DNA of 64,000 nt from an uncultured Bacteroidales bacterium (GCA_905234475.1 CAJOHX010000004.1:1-64000); one strand, 5' to 3'; shown: positions 26,778 to 36,711, counted from the first letter of the stretch. Numbers and translations are program-made. The notes: a model not told the origin generated them from the sequence alone.

Positions 26778-28533
26778 CGGTCATTTCACAGGCGGCGCAG
26801 TCGAAGTGGAGGGCGAGGCGGCGGCCGTTGTTGAGAAGGAACAGCTCCTGCGGAGGCTTTGCGCCCTGGTACTTCGGGCACAGGCCCAGTTCGTAGCGGA
26901 CGCAGTACTTGCTGCGCATCAGGGGAGATCCTTCGACAGGCTCAGGATGACATGAGGCGGGAGATTCGCCGGTCACGCCGGCGAATGACGGTTGGAGGCG
27001 TGCAGCACGCTGTCTGCTGACGCCGACATTATCCAAATCTTCGGCAACGAGGCGGCGGATGCCGTTGATTGTAGAAGCGCTAAGCAGCGGCAGGCGGCCG
27101 CCGGGGGTGGCGATTTCGAGCTCGTCGAGCGAGAAATGGTAGACCCCGGCGCGCTTGGAGAGCTGCTCACGCAGCATCGCCTCGGCCCGTTCGCGGTTCT
27201 CCGCCGTCTCTACGTCCGTGTGGAACGGGCTGAGCACCTCGCGGCCGTCCTGACTGCGCGCCGTGACCTCCAGCACATAGTCGCCGTGCACCCGCACGGA
27301 CAGGCTTACCGGGACCTCCCGGCGGCAGACGCGCGTCTCCAGCTCTTTTTCGAAAGCCGTATTGATATTGCGGTAAAGCGTCATCCCCTCGCGCAGGTCG
27401 GGAACATCCTTGCAGCGGACCTGCAGGCCCTCGCAGACGTCGCCCCGGAAACCGGTCACGCCGTCCGCAGTGGCGATGGCGAAGCCGTCGCCGTTGTGCA
27501 GCTCGAGCCCGCCGCGGAGCGGCTTGACGCGGAACTGCATGCCCCGGCCGGGCTCGCGCCGCACGGCCTGGACCGTCCCGACGGCCTCCCCCATCGACTT
27601 GGGGGCGTCCATCGAGGACCAGCGGCCGCGCTTGCCGTCCAGAAACAGCTCCGTGTAGCCGCGGTTGAAGGTTTTGGCGGTGTCCGGGGTGAACCCGCCC
27701 GTCACCACCCCGAAGGAAGCGCGGCGGTAGCGGTCGGGATATTTCGCGACCAGCGCGTCCAGCGCCAGGGAATAGTCCCGGACCACATTGCGGACATAGG
27801 AGGCATTCTTGAGCCGCCCCTCGATCTTGAAGGAGCACACGCCGGCGTCGGCGAGCTCCTCCAGGCGGGCCTTCAGGTTGAAGTCCTTGAGCGACAGGAC
27901 GGCCTTGTTGCGCAGCAGCACGCGGCCGTCGCCGTCCACCAGGTCGTAGAGCGAGCGGCAGGCCTGAATGCATTCGCCGCGGTCGGCGCTCCGCCCGTCG
28001 ATATACTCCGACAGGCGGCACTCGCCGCTATAGCACACGCAGAGCGCCCCGTGCACGAAGAATTCCACCTCGCAGGGCACGGCGGCGCAGATCTGGCGGA
28101 TCTGCTCCAACGAGAGCTCTCGCTCCAGGATGATGCGCTCGCAGCCCAGCGAAGCGAAATAGCGGGCCCGCTCCACGTCCCGGATGGCGCACTGCGTGGA
28201 AGCGTGCAGGGGCACGGTGATATCGTCCCAGGCCGCGATCCGCGGCTCCCGGATGATGAAGGCGTCCGCCCCCGCCTCCTGCGCACGCAGCATCTGCGCG
28301 TGGGCTTCCGCCTCTTCGCCTTCGCGCCAGAGGGTATTGTAGGTCACGAAAATGCGCACGCCGAAGCGGTGCGCATAGGTGCAGAGTTCCGCAATGTCCT
28401 CGAAGCTGTTGCCCGCCGCCTTGCGGGCCCCGAAAGCGGGCCCGGCGATATATACGGCATCGGCACCGCAGTCAATGGCTGCGATGCCGATATCCTTGTT
28501 TCTGGCGGGAGCCAGCAGCTCAAGGCTTTGCAT
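26761..28533 (-). CDS. peptidase U32 family protein
   Basis: LLAPARNKDIGIAAIDCGADAVYIAGPAFGAR; FVHGALCVCYSGEC; C-terminal KYCVRYELGLCPK; contains two in-frame repeats. Confidence 0.93.
   Translation of the reverse strand: MQSLELLAPARNKDIGIAAIDCGADAVYIAGPAFGARKAAGNSFEDIAELCTYAHRFGVRIFVTYNTLWREGEEAEAHAQMLRAQEAGADAFIIREPRIAAWDDITVPLHASTQCAIRDVERARYFASLGCERIILERELSLEQIRQICAAVPCEVEFFVHGALCVCYSGECRLSEYIDGRSADRGECIQACRSLYDLVDGDGRVLLRNKAVLSLKDFNLKARLEELADAGVCSFKIEGRLKNASYVRNVVRDYSLALDALVAKYPDRYRRASFGVVTGGFTPDTAKTFNRGYTELFLDGKRGRWSSMDAPKSMGEAVGTVQAVRREPGRGMQFRVKPLRGGLELHNGDGFAIATADGVTGFRGDVCEGLQVRCKDVPDLREGMTLYRNINTAFEKELETRVCRREVPVSLSVRVHGDYVLEVTARSQDGREVLSPFHTDVETAENRERAEAMLREQLSKRAGVYHFSLDELEIATPGGRLPLLSASTINGIRRLVAEDLDNVGVSRQRAARLQPSFAGVTGESPASCHPEPVEGSPLMRSKYCVRYELGLCPKYQGAKPPQELFLLNNGRRLALHFDCAACEMTVTQTA
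26924..26951. repeat. palindromic element, variant B, inside U32 peptidase gene
   Basis: ggagatccttcgacaggctcaggatgac. Confidence 0.75.
26960..26991. repeat. palindromic element, variant A, inside U32 peptidase gene
   Basis: ggagattcgccggtcacgccggcgaatgacgg. Confidence 0.8.
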
Positions 28534-29462
28534 TACTTGAGCGCGTCAAGCATCTTCTTGGCCTCGGCGCCGTACTTGGGATCGCTCACGGCCTTGCCGT
28601 AGAACTCCTTGGCCTTGGCGTTGTTCTTGGCCTGCTGGTAGAGGGCGCCCACGGTGTAGGCGATCTGGCCGGCGTTGCTGGCGGTCGGAGCCTTCTCCAG
28701 GTACTGCTCGAAGTACTTGATGGCGTCGTTGTTCTTGCCGGCGAGCTGGGAAGCCTGGCCGGCGATCTGCAGGGCCTGGGCGTTCTCCGCATACTCATTG
28801 GCCTTGACGGCGGCGGTCACGGCGTCGGCGTACTTCTTGGCCTTGAGGTCAGCGGCGGCATCCTTCAGGTAGAGGTTGCCGAGCTGCTTGTTGGCCGTGG
28901 CGGCCTGGCCGTTGGCGGCAGCCTTCTCGAAGGCGGCCTTGGCCTCGTCGGTCTTGCCGGCCCCGTTCAGGGCGACACCCAGGCGGAGGGCCACGGTGCC
29001 GTTGTCGGGATCGTCGGCGAGAAGCTCCTGATAGGCAGCGGCGGCCTTGTCATACTCCTTATTATTAAGGAGGGTGCCGGCCATCGAGTTCTTGACCTGC
29101 GGGATCAGGGTCTTGGCCTCATCGAACACGTCGAAGGCCTCGTATTTGTCAGCCACTTCCTGAACTTCCTTCAGGGCGGCGATCGCTTCTTCGAATTTGG
29201 TAGCCTTCACCAGATCCTTTGCGAGGGACAGCTTGATGTTGGGGATGATGCCCTTGCAGTTGGCGACGATCTCGGCGCCTTCGTCACCCAGGGCAGTGGC
29301 CTGCTCGAGGGCCTGTTCGAAAGCGGTGAGGGCGGCAGCCTTGTCCGTCTGCACGGCGGCGGCGCCAGAGTTGTAGAGTTCGGTCACGGCAGCCAAATCC
29401 TGGGCCCAGGCGGCAGCGAAAGCCAGGGTGAGGGCTGCGATGGTTGCGATTAATCTTTTCAT
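28533..29462 (-). CDS. tetratricopeptide repeat protein, secreted
   Basis: signal peptide and TPR units (LLNNKEYDKAAAAYQELLADDPDNGTVALRLG). Confidence 0.85.
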   Translation of the reverse strand: MKRLIATIAALTLAFAAAWAQDLAAVTELYNSGAAAVQTDKAAALTAFEQALEQATALGDEGAEIVANCKGIIPNIKLSLAKDLVKATKFEEAIAALKEVQEVADKYEAFDVFDEAKTLIPQVKNSMAGTLLNNKEYDKAAAAYQELLADDPDNGTVALRLGVALNGAGKTDEAKAAFEKAAANGQAATANKQLGNLYLKDAAADLKAKKYADAVTAAVKANEYAENAQALQIAGQASQLAGKNNDAIKYFEQYLEKAPTASNAGQIAYTVGALYQQAKNNAKAKEFYGKAVSDPKYGAEAKKMLDALK

Positions 29463-29499
29463 GGTACTATAAGTTATTTAGTTTTTCCTTATGCGGATG

Positions 29500-29507
29500 C
29501 AAATGTA
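29500..29507 (-). promoter_or_regulatory. putative -7 box (TACATTTG) for TPR gene
   Basis: caaatgta on + strand. Confidence 0.4.
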
Positions 29508-29521
29508 AGCATTTTCTTTTT

Positions 29522-29529
29522 TACTTTTG
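29522..29529 (+). promoter_or_regulatory. putative -7 box (TACTTTTG) for DUF3109 gene
   Basis: TAnnTTTG motif. Confidence 0.4.
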
Positions 29530-29583
29530 CAACCGTTACTGCGGAAGTGTCTCGAACATATTTCGTGCCAATTTTGTCTGACT

Positions 29584-30168
29584 ATGGGAAATAGCCCCTT
29601 CGGAACCATCATCCAGATCGGCGACATCCTCGTCTCGGAGGAGGTCGTGACGGAGTATTTCGCCTGCGATTACGGCGCCTGCAAGGGCGCCTGCTGCATC
29701 GAGGGCGACAGCGGCGCGCCGCTGGACGAGCGCGAGCCGGACGCGCTGGAGCGCGATTATCCGGCCTTCAGCGGGTACATGACCCCGCAGGGGCGTGCGG
29801 CCGTGCAGGCCAAGGGGTTCTTCGAGATTGACCGGGACGGCGACATCGTGACCCCTTTGGTGGAGCACACATGCGAGTGCGCTTTTTGCCACTTCGGCGC
29901 GGACGGCGGATGCCTCTGCGCCATCGAGACGGCGGGCCGCACCAAGCCGGTCTCCTGCTCCCTTTATCCCATCCGCGTGACCCGGCTCACCGGGGGCGGA
30001 CTCGCCCTCAATTTCCACCGCTGGGAGATTTGCAAGCCCGCCTTCGAGCGGGGCGAGCGCGAGGGGATCCGGGTGTACCAATTTCTGAAAAATCCCCTCA
30101 CGATCGCGTTCGGAGAGGATTTTTATGAGGCGTTGAGCGCTGCCGCTACACACCTTCTTCGCGGGTAG
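29584..30168 (+). CDS. DUF3109 family protein (Cys-rich)
   Basis: CDYGACKGACCIEGDSGAPL; CAFCHFGADGGCLCAIE. Confidence 0.85.
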   Translation: MGNSPFGTIIQIGDILVSEEVVTEYFACDYGACKGACCIEGDSGAPLDEREPDALERDYPAFSGYMTPQGRAAVQAKGFFEIDRDGDIVTPLVEHTCECAFCHFGADGGCLCAIETAGRTKPVSCSLYPIRVTRLTGGGLALNFHRWEICKPAFERGEREGIRVYQFLKNPLTIAFGEDFYEALSAAATHLLRG

Positions 30169-30610
30169 CCTCCAGCGCGGAGACGACCCTCGAGAGGTCG
30201 CGCGTCAGCCCTTCCACTTCCATCCCCGCACCCGTCGGCGACAGGGTGATGCGGTCCTCCCACATCTTCAGCGCACGCGAGAAGCCCGAGCGGCGCAGGA
30301 AGGTAAATTTTCCTTCCCCCTCGTTTTCAAGGCGATAGCCCAGGTTCTCCATCACCTTCATGATGTCCGGGCGCAGCTCCTCCGGGGAGCCGTAGATGTG
30401 CGCCGTGCGCTTCGAGAACCCGAAGCGCGGATAGACCAGGGCGAAGACGAGCATGATGAGGGCGATCTGCCACAGGGAATCGTAGCCGTTGACGAACATC
30501 TTGGACAGGTCGGCCTCCACGAAACCCGTCAGGACCAGGGCCAGAATGATGACCACCAGAAGGATCAGGAGGTAGACGTAGTACTTAAGTGCGCGGATGA
30601 AATAGTTCAT
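30146..30610 (-). CDS. hypothetical membrane protein
   Basis: two TM segments; convergent 23-bp overlap with DUF3109 gene. Confidence 0.65.
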   Translation of the reverse strand: MNYFIRALKYYVYLLILLVVIILALVLTGFVEADLSKMFVNGYDSLWQIALIMLVFALVYPRFGFSKRTAHIYGSPEELRPDIMKVMENLGYRLENEGEGKFTFLRRSGFSRALKMWEDRITLSPTGAGMEVEGLTRDLSRVVSALEATREEGV

Positions 30611-30636
30611 AATTACAAATTTAGCATTTTTTTGCT

Positions 30637-30644
30637 ATTTTTGC
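30637..30644 (+). promoter_or_regulatory. putative -7 box (TATTTTTG)
   Basis: TAnnTTTG motif 26 bp upstream of ATG 30670. Confidence 0.4.
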
Positions 30645-30669
30645 ATGTTGTTTATCAATTGTATCGATT

Positions 30670-31584
30670 ATGGAAAAAGAAGATCCCATCGAGAAGCTTG
30701 AGAGAAAGCAAGCGGAAAAGAAGTCCAACGGCGGCCTGAAGGCTGTCATGATCGCGATGATCATCATCGCCCTCGCCCTGGGTGCCGCCCTCTATTATGT
30801 GCTGACTTCGAAGAACAAGCTCGTCAATGAGCTGAATGAAGAAAAGGCCGACCTGACCGAACAGATCGTCGCCCTGCAGAGCGACTACGAGAACCTCTCG
30901 TCCGAATACGATGTCATCAACGCACAGCTCGACTCCTCCCGCGAGGAGATCGCCCAGCTCGTCGCCCGCGTCAAGAACACCGAGGCCACGGACCGTGCGA
31001 AGATTCGTCAGTATGAGAAGGAGCTCGGCACCCTGCGCACCATCATGCGCGGCTACATCGCCCAGATCGACTCGCTCAACACCCTCAACCACCAGCTGGC
31101 CGAAGAGGCCGCCACGGCTCGCAGGGAAGCTGAAGAGACCAAGCAGGCCAACGTCAAGCTCACCCAGCGCGTCGACGAGCTGGCCGGCCGCGTGACCGCA
31201 GGCTCCATCATCAAGGCGCACAACTTCGTGATGTATGCCTACAACAACAACGACAAGATCACGGACAAGGCCAACCGCGTCGTCCGGTTCCTGGTGAACC
31301 TCAGCCTCGTGGAGAACGACCTCGCGCCGCACGGCCCGGTCCGCGTGTATGTCCGCGTGACGGATCCGGACGGCAACCTGCTCTCCGACGGCCGCGGCAC
31401 CACCTTCACCTTCGGCGGCGAGACGCTGGAGGCCACGGCTTCCCGTGAGGTGGACTACCAGGGCCAGGAAGTGGACCTCGGTATCTACATCAACAACATT
31501 CCTTCCTTCCAGAAGGGTGTCTACACGGTCAACGCCTACACGACCCAGGCGCAGCTTGGCCACGGCGAGCTTCTGCTCCGCTAA
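30670..31584 (+). CDS. membrane-anchored coiled-coil protein of unknown function
   Basis: one TM then long coiled coil; conserved-looking C-terminal beta domain. Confidence 0.7.
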   Translation: MEKEDPIEKLERKQAEKKSNGGLKAVMIAMIIIALALGAALYYVLTSKNKLVNELNEEKADLTEQIVALQSDYENLSSEYDVINAQLDSSREEIAQLVARVKNTEATDRAKIRQYEKELGTLRTIMRGYIAQIDSLNTLNHQLAEEAATARREAEETKQANVKLTQRVDELAGRVTAGSIIKAHNFVMYAYNNNDKITDKANRVVRFLVNLSLVENDLAPHGPVRVYVRVTDPDGNLLSDGRGTTFTFGGETLEATASREVDYQGQEVDLGIYINNIPSFQKGVYTVNAYTTQAQLGHGELLLR

Positions 31585-32831
31585 TGGTCTATCTGCACGT
31601 CCCGTTCTGCAGGAGCTTCTGCACCTACTGTGATTTCTATTCGGAGATCGCCTGCCGGGACCGGGACGCGCAACTGTTCGAATCGTTCACGGACGCGGTC
31701 TGCGAAGAGATCTCCCGCCGGCGGGATGAGATCGAGGCGACGCGCAGCCTGAATACCTTCTATATCGGAGGCGGCACCCCAAGCGTGCTGCCTCCGATGT
31801 ATTTAAAAAGAATCATTTGTCATCCTGAGCTTGCCGAAGGATCTCCGTTCACCGAGTTCACCATCGAGGTGAACCCGGAGGACATTGTCGAGAAGGGCGA
31901 GGCGTACGTCCGGGAGCTGCTCGAGCTGGGGGTGAACCGCGTCAGCATGGGGGTGCAGTCGCTGGACGACGGGATCCTGCGCTGGATGAACCGGCGCCAC
32001 GACGCCGCCCATGCGCGGGAGGCGTTCCGCATCCTGCGAGAGGCGGGCGTCGGCAATATCAGCGTCGACCTGATTTTCGGCCTCTCACAGCTCCCGGAGG
32101 CTACTCTGGCGCAGACACTGGAGGAGATCATCACCTGGCGGCCGGAACACGTGAGCGCCTATCAGCTCAGCATCGAGGAGGGCAGCGCGCTGGGGCGCCT
32201 CGTGCGCGAAGGCCGCTATACCGAGGCCCCGCAGGAGCAGTGCGCCGCGCAGTACCAACTGCTGTGCGAGACCCTTCGCGCCGCCGGCTACGTCCACTAC
32301 GAGATCTCCAACTGGGCCCTCCCCGGCTTCGAGGCCATCCACAACGCCGCCTACTGGTCCCGGCACCCCTACGTCGGCCTTGGCCCCGGCGCTCACTCGT
32401 TTGACGGAAAAACCCGCTCCTGGAATGAATACTCGCTCTGCTCGTATTCATTCGCACTCTCAAACCCCCACCGCTTCGCGGAGCCCCCTATGGAGGGGGC
32501 ATCGCCCTCCACTTCCGTTCCGGGCGGCGACTCCGTTGCTGCGACTTTCTCCGAAAGTCTTGCTGACACTCCGTCGCGGCGCCTGAAGGCGCCCTCGCTT
32601 CGCTCGTATGCAAACCAGGCATCCGAGCAATTAACCGACATCGAGGAACGGGAGGAGGAGATTATGCTGGGGCTGCGGACGGCGAAGGGAGTACCGGAGG
32701 GGCTGCTGGATGCGGCGAAGGCCGCGGCGATGCTTGCCGACGGCCGCCTGGAGCGCGTCGGCCCGGACCACCTGCGTATCCCGGAAAATTACTGGTTCGT
32801 CAGCGATGATATTATCGCCGACTGCTGTTAA
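31584..32831 (+). CDS. hemW: HemW-type radical SAM protein (coproporphyrinogen III oxidase-like)
   Basis: VPFCRSFCTYCDFYS; YIGGGTPSVLP; NRVSMGVQSLDDGIL; two insertions from repeats. Confidence 0.88.
   Translation: MVYLHVPFCRSFCTYCDFYSEIACRDRDAQLFESFTDAVCEEISRRRDEIEATRSLNTFYIGGGTPSVLPPMYLKRIICHPELAEGSPFTEFTIEVNPEDIVEKGEAYVRELLELGVNRVSMGVQSLDDGILRWMNRRHDAAHAREAFRILREAGVGNISVDLIFGLSQLPEATLAQTLEEIITWRPEHVSAYQLSIEEGSALGRLVREGRYTEAPQEQCAAQYQLLCETLRAAGYVHYEISNWALPGFEAIHNAAYWSRHPYVGLGPGAHSFDGKTRSWNEYSLCSYSFALSNPHRFAEPPMEGASPSTSVPGGDSVAATFSESLADTPSRRLKAPSLRSYANQASEQLTDIEEREEEIMLGLRTAKGVPEGLLDAAKAAAMLADGRLERVGPDHLRIPENYWFVSDDIIADCC
31819..31846. repeat. palindromic element, variant B, inside hemW
   Basis: gtcatcctgagcttgccgaaggatctcc. 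Confidence 0.75.
32465..32620 (+). repeat. repeat-like insertion within hemW (second type)
   Basis: cccccaccgcttcgcggagccccctatggagggggc...cgcctgaaggcgccctcgcttcgctcgtatg; interrupts the region between RSWNEYS and EEEIMLGLRT. Confidence 0.5.
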
Positions 32832-32858
32832 GGGTCCAAGACGTGGACCCTCAACAGC
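32824..32858. terminator. bidirectional hairpin at convergent hemW/comF-like junction
   Basis: gctgtt-a-agggtcca-agacg-tggaccct-c-aacagc. Confidence 0.6.
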
Positions 32859-32872
32859 ACTTGGATGCGATG

Positions 32873-33616
32873 CTAATCCCCGACGGCGGCGAGGGTGGCG
32901 GCGGAGATGCGCACCTGCGGGCCGTAGGCCTGGCGCAGGGCGCGGTGGCACGCCGCCAGCGTGGCGCCGGTCGTAAAGACGTCGTCTACCAATAATATAT
33001 GCCGCGCAGCCGGAGGGGAAATGCGCCGCAGGACGAAGGCGCCGGCGACGTTGGCGGCCTTCGCGGCGCCCGACAGGCGCGTCTGGCTGCGGGTGCGGCG
33101 CCGGCGGCGGAGCAGCCGTTCCGCGCAGGGCGCGCCCAACGAGCGCGCGACCTCGCGGGCGATGACCGCCGCCTGGTTGTAGCCGCGCCGCCAGTGCCGC
33201 GACCAGTGGAGCGGGACGGGGACCACCAGGTCCACGTCCGCGTAGAGCGGCGAGGCCGCCAGCCGCTCGCCCAGCATCCGGGCAAAGGCCCGCCCGGCGG
33301 GGAAATTGCGGTGGTATTTCAGCGCTTGCGGTATCCGCTTGTAGCCCGAATCCGCCCGATAATGGAAAAGAGCCGCAGCATAGGCGTACGGCTCATATTC
33401 GTCCGGATCGAGGACGGCATTGAAACGGTCGGCCATCGGATTGTGGCCGAGAGGGGCGTAGCGGGTTTCCGGCAGATCGGCAAGACACTCGGTGCAGAGG
33501 TGCTGCTCCTGCGGGAGGAGCGGACGGCCGCACACCAGGCACACTCTCGGCAGGACGAGGTCCAGCAGGGCCGAGAGTGAAGTTTTCAAGTCAAGTCCGG
33601 TCAGCCGGGGGTCCAT
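32873..33616 (-). CDS. ComF family phosphoribosyltransferase-like protein
   Basis: CLVCGRPLLPQEQHLCTECL; ILLVDDVFTTGATLAACHRAL. Confidence 0.9.
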   Translation of the reverse strand: MDPRLTGLDLKTSLSALLDLVLPRVCLVCGRPLLPQEQHLCTECLADLPETRYAPLGHNPMADRFNAVLDPDEYEPYAYAAALFHYRADSGYKRIPQALKYHRNFPAGRAFARMLGERLAASPLYADVDLVVPVPLHWSRHWRRGYNQAAVIAREVARSLGAPCAERLLRRRRRTRSQTRLSGAAKAANVAGAFVLRRISPPAARHILLVDDVFTTGATLAACHRALRQAYGPQVRISAATLAAVGD

Positions 33617-33619
33617 CCG

Positions 33620-34357
33620 CTAGCAGTTCATCGCCCCGCAGCAGTTGATGACCTGTCCGCTGACATACGAGGAGAGGTCGCTCGCGAGGAAGAGCGCCAC
33701 CTTGGCGACTTCCTCCACCGTGCCGCCGCGACGCAGCGGAATGGTCTTGACCCAGGCCTCGCGGACCTCGTCGGGCAGCGCCGCCGTCATGTCGGAAATG
33801 ATGAAGCCCGGGGCGATGCAGTTGGCGCGGATGCCGCGGGGGCCCATTTCCTTGGCGATGGACTTCGCCAGACCGATCAGGCCCGCCTTGGAGGCGGAAT
33901 AGTTGCACTGTCCGGCATTGCCGCTGACACCCACCACGGAGGACATGTTGATGATGCTGCCCCCGCGCTGGCGCGCCATGATGGGCGTGACGGCGTGGAT
34001 ATAGTTGTAGGCCGACTTGAGGTTGACGTTGATGACAGCGTCCCACTGCGCCTCCTCCATGCGGAGCATAAGGCCGTCGCGGGTGATGCCGGCGTTGTTG
34101 ACCAGGATGTCGATGCGGCCGAAATCGGCCATTACCTGCTCCACCGTCTCGTGCGTCTGCGCATAGTCGGCGGCATTGGAGGCATAGGCCTTGACCTTGA
34201 CGCCCAGCGCCTCGAGTTCCGTGACCGTATCCTCAATGATCTTGATGTCCGTGAATGCGATGGCCGCCCCTTCGGCGGCGAATTTCAGGGCGACGGCCTT
34301 GCCGATGCCCCGGGATGCGCCCGTGATGAGCGCGACTTTCCCTTCGAGTAATCCCAT
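33620..34357 (-). CDS. fabG: 3-oxoacyl-[acyl-carrier-protein] reductase
   Basis: ALITGASRGIGKAVA; NNAGITRDGLMLRM; YSASKAGLIG. Confidence 0.93.
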   Translation of the reverse strand: MGLLEGKVALITGASRGIGKAVALKFAAEGAAIAFTDIKIIEDTVTELEALGVKVKAYASNAADYAQTHETVEQVMADFGRIDILVNNAGITRDGLMLRMEEAQWDAVINVNLKSAYNYIHAVTPIMARQRGGSIINMSSVVGVSGNAGQCNYSASKAGLIGLAKSIAKEMGPRGIRANCIAPGFIISDMTAALPDEVREAWVKTIPLRRGGTVEEVAKVALFLASDLSSYVSGQVINCCGAMNC

Positions 34358-34360
34358 AAT

Positions 34361-35779
34361 TTATTGCTTGTCGTTTGCCATGGCGGTCTCGACCTCGTCC
34401 GGGGCGATCGGAAGGCGCTGCGGGCCGAGCCGGCGCGCGCCGCCTTCCGTCACGAGGACATCGTCTTCCAGGCGAATACCGCCAAAATCGTAATATTCAG
34501 AGAGTTTGTCGTAGTTGACACGGCCCTTGTCGGTGCCTTCCCGCTTCCACTGCTCGATGAGCGCGGGGATGAAGTAGATGCCCGGCTCGTCGGTGATGAC
34601 GTTGCCCGGGGTGAGGGCGCGGGCCATGCGCAGGCTGCCCAGGCCGAGCTGCGGCGAGCGGGTCTGGCCCTCGTCGTAGCCGACCAGGTTCTCGCCCAGG
34701 TCTTCCATGTCGTGGACGTCAAGGCCCATGTTGTGGCCCAGGCCGTGCGGCATGAACAGGCCGGCGATCCCGTCCGCGACCATCCCGTCGATATTGCCGC
34801 GCACGAGGTCCAGCTGCCGGAGGTTGTCCAGCATGTGGGCGGCCACCGCGAGGTGCACGTCGCGGTACGGCACGCCCGGGCGGATCATGCTGAATGCAAG
34901 CTCGTTGCACTCATACACCGTCTGGTAAATATCGCGTTGCTTCTGGGTGAAGCGGCCGGAGGTCGGGTAGGTGCGCGTGAAGTCGGAAGCGTAGTGGTCG
35001 TTGCCCTCCGCGCCGGCGTCGATCACCATCAGCTTGCCGGGCTCGATGGGGAGCGCGTGGCTGTGGCAGTGGAAGATCTCACCGTGCTGTGTGAGGATGG
35101 TCGGGAAGCTGGTGCCCCAGCCTTTCGCGAGGGTCACGCCCTCCATTTCCCCAACAATCTCCTGCTCGATGCGGCCGAGGCGGATGCCGCGGCGGGCAAT
35201 GGTGTGCATTTCATAGCCCAGCGCGCAGGCCGCGTCGATCTGCGCAATCTCGCGCGGCTCCTTGACAAGGCGAAGGGAAATGACGGCGCGCACCAGCGCC
35301 TCGGACGCCTTCGCGCAGCCGGCCTTGCCGGCCGACGTGACCTCGGAGGGGTCGAGGCCCAGCAGCGCGGCCATCTTCATCCGGTTGTAGTAGCGAGAAG
35401 CCGGCAGGAAATGCACCGGGCGGCCTTTCAGCGCAGCGCCCAGGGCATCGTAGGGCGCGGTCTTCGCCACCCCCACGCGGTCCGCCAGCGAGCGCACGGA
35501 CGGCATCGGGCCCATCCAGATGATGTCGTCGATGTCGAAATCGTCGGCATAGAGGGTCTCCTCCCCGGTCTCCAGGTCAATCGTCGCCGCGAAGCGCGGC
35601 TCGTCGATCCCGAAGAAATAGAGCCAGTTGCTGTCCTGGCGCCACTTGTAGCAATTGTCCTTGTACTGGGCGGGAGCGTCCACGTTGCCCAGGAACAGGG
35701 CGATGCCCTTCTGCTCCCCGAGGCGCTCCAGCAGCGCCTTGCGGCGCGCGATGTAAACTTCCTTTTCAAACATAGTCAA
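34361..35779 (-). CDS. pepP: Xaa-Pro aminopeptidase (M24B)
   Basis: DAGAEGNDHYASDFTRTYPTSG; MPHGLGHNMGLDVHD; ITDEPGIYF. Confidence 0.9.
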   Translation of the reverse strand: MTMFEKEVYIARRKALLERLGEQKGIALFLGNVDAPAQYKDNCYKWRQDSNWLYFFGIDEPRFAATIDLETGEETLYADDFDIDDIIWMGPMPSVRSLADRVGVAKTAPYDALGAALKGRPVHFLPASRYYNRMKMAALLGLDPSEVTSAGKAGCAKASEALVRAVISLRLVKEPREIAQIDAACALGYEMHTIARRGIRLGRIEQEIVGEMEGVTLAKGWGTSFPTILTQHGEIFHCHSHALPIEPGKLMVIDAGAEGNDHYASDFTRTYPTSGRFTQKQRDIYQTVYECNELAFSMIRPGVPYRDVHLAVAAHMLDNLRQLDLVRGNIDGMVADGIAGLFMPHGLGHNMGLDVHDMEDLGENLVGYDEGQTRSPQLGLGSLRMARALTPGNVITDEPGIYFIPALIEQWKREGTDKGRVNYDKLSEYYDFGGIRLEDDVLVTEGGARRLGPQRLPIAPDEVETAMANDKQ

Positions 35780-35785
35780 AGCATA

Positions 35786-36667
35786 TTATTGGACCCGCAG
35801 CCGCTGGCCGAGCTTGAGCCGGGCTTTCTGGCTGAGGCCGTTCATCTCGCAGAGGGCCTCGACCGGGAGGCCGAACTGGCGGGCAATTTTCTGGAGGGTG
35901 TCGCCGGACTTGACCGTGTAGAACTCCGCCGAGGAGGCTTCCTCGAAACGCCACGTGGCGTCGGCATGGAGGACGAAATCCTTGTCGCCCGGCGGGGCGA
36001 CGTATTCCCCGTTCTCCCCCAGCAGCGCCCAGCTGCCGTCCGGGAACAGAATCACGCGGCGCTCCTGGATGGCGTTGAGCACGGAATCCCGCGCCGCCGG
36101 ACTGCGGCCGCTGAAGAGCTCCTGCAGGTTGAACAGCGCCCGGCGCTCCTTCTCCTCCGGCGGGAAATCCGGAAGGATCCGGCGTACGCCGATGAAGCGC
36201 TGCGCGTAGTACGGCTCGTCGATGTGGGAGATGGTCACGCCGGAGTTGCAGGCATGGATGAAGGTGAAACTCTTGTTCAGCGAGTCCGCCGCGATGAAGA
36301 TACCCACGTGGCCCGGGGTCTTCTTGGCACTCCGCCCGCCGAACACGATGATGTCGCCCTTCTGGTAATTCTCAATGCCCCCCTTGACCTCGCGGCCGTC
36401 CTTGGACTGGTCGGCCGAGGAGCGGGAGAGCTTATAGCCGAATTTATTAAAGACGTAGCAGGTGAAGCCGGTACAGTCGAAGCTCTGCGGGCCGTTGCCG
36501 CCGTACAGATACGGCTTGCCGAGATGCTTGCCGGCCTCCTTGATGATCTCGTCGGCCACCTTGCGGGGGTTCTCCTTCGCAGCGCCGTCATGCTCCTGCG
36601 CGGCCGCATGGAGGACGGCCGAGCAGCACAGGATGCTGACAAGCAGCAGGCGGATCAACTTCTGCAT
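35786..36667 (-). CDS. C40 (NlpC/P60) peptidase with C-terminal LysM
   Basis: GNGPQSFDCTGFTCYVF; YTVKSGDTLQKIARQFGLPVEALCEMNGL. Confidence 0.9.
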   Translation of the reverse strand: MQKLIRLLLVSILCCSAVLHAAAQEHDGAAKENPRKVADEIIKEAGKHLGKPYLYGGNGPQSFDCTGFTCYVFNKFGYKLSRSSADQSKDGREVKGGIENYQKGDIIVFGGRSAKKTPGHVGIFIAADSLNKSFTFIHACNSGVTISHIDEPYYAQRFIGVRRILPDFPPEEKERRALFNLQELFSGRSPAARDSVLNAIQERRVILFPDGSWALLGENGEYVAPPGDKDFVLHADATWRFEEASSAEFYTVKSGDTLQKIARQFGLPVEALCEMNGLSQKARLKLGQRLRVQ

Positions 36668-36711
36668 ACTCCACAAAGATAGCAAAAAACATGCACATCT
36701 GCCGCACTTCG

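Noticed and set aside
28533-29462. Internal tandem repeat in TPR gene
   Set aside because: Explained by ordinary TPR and Ala/Lys-rich coding sequence.
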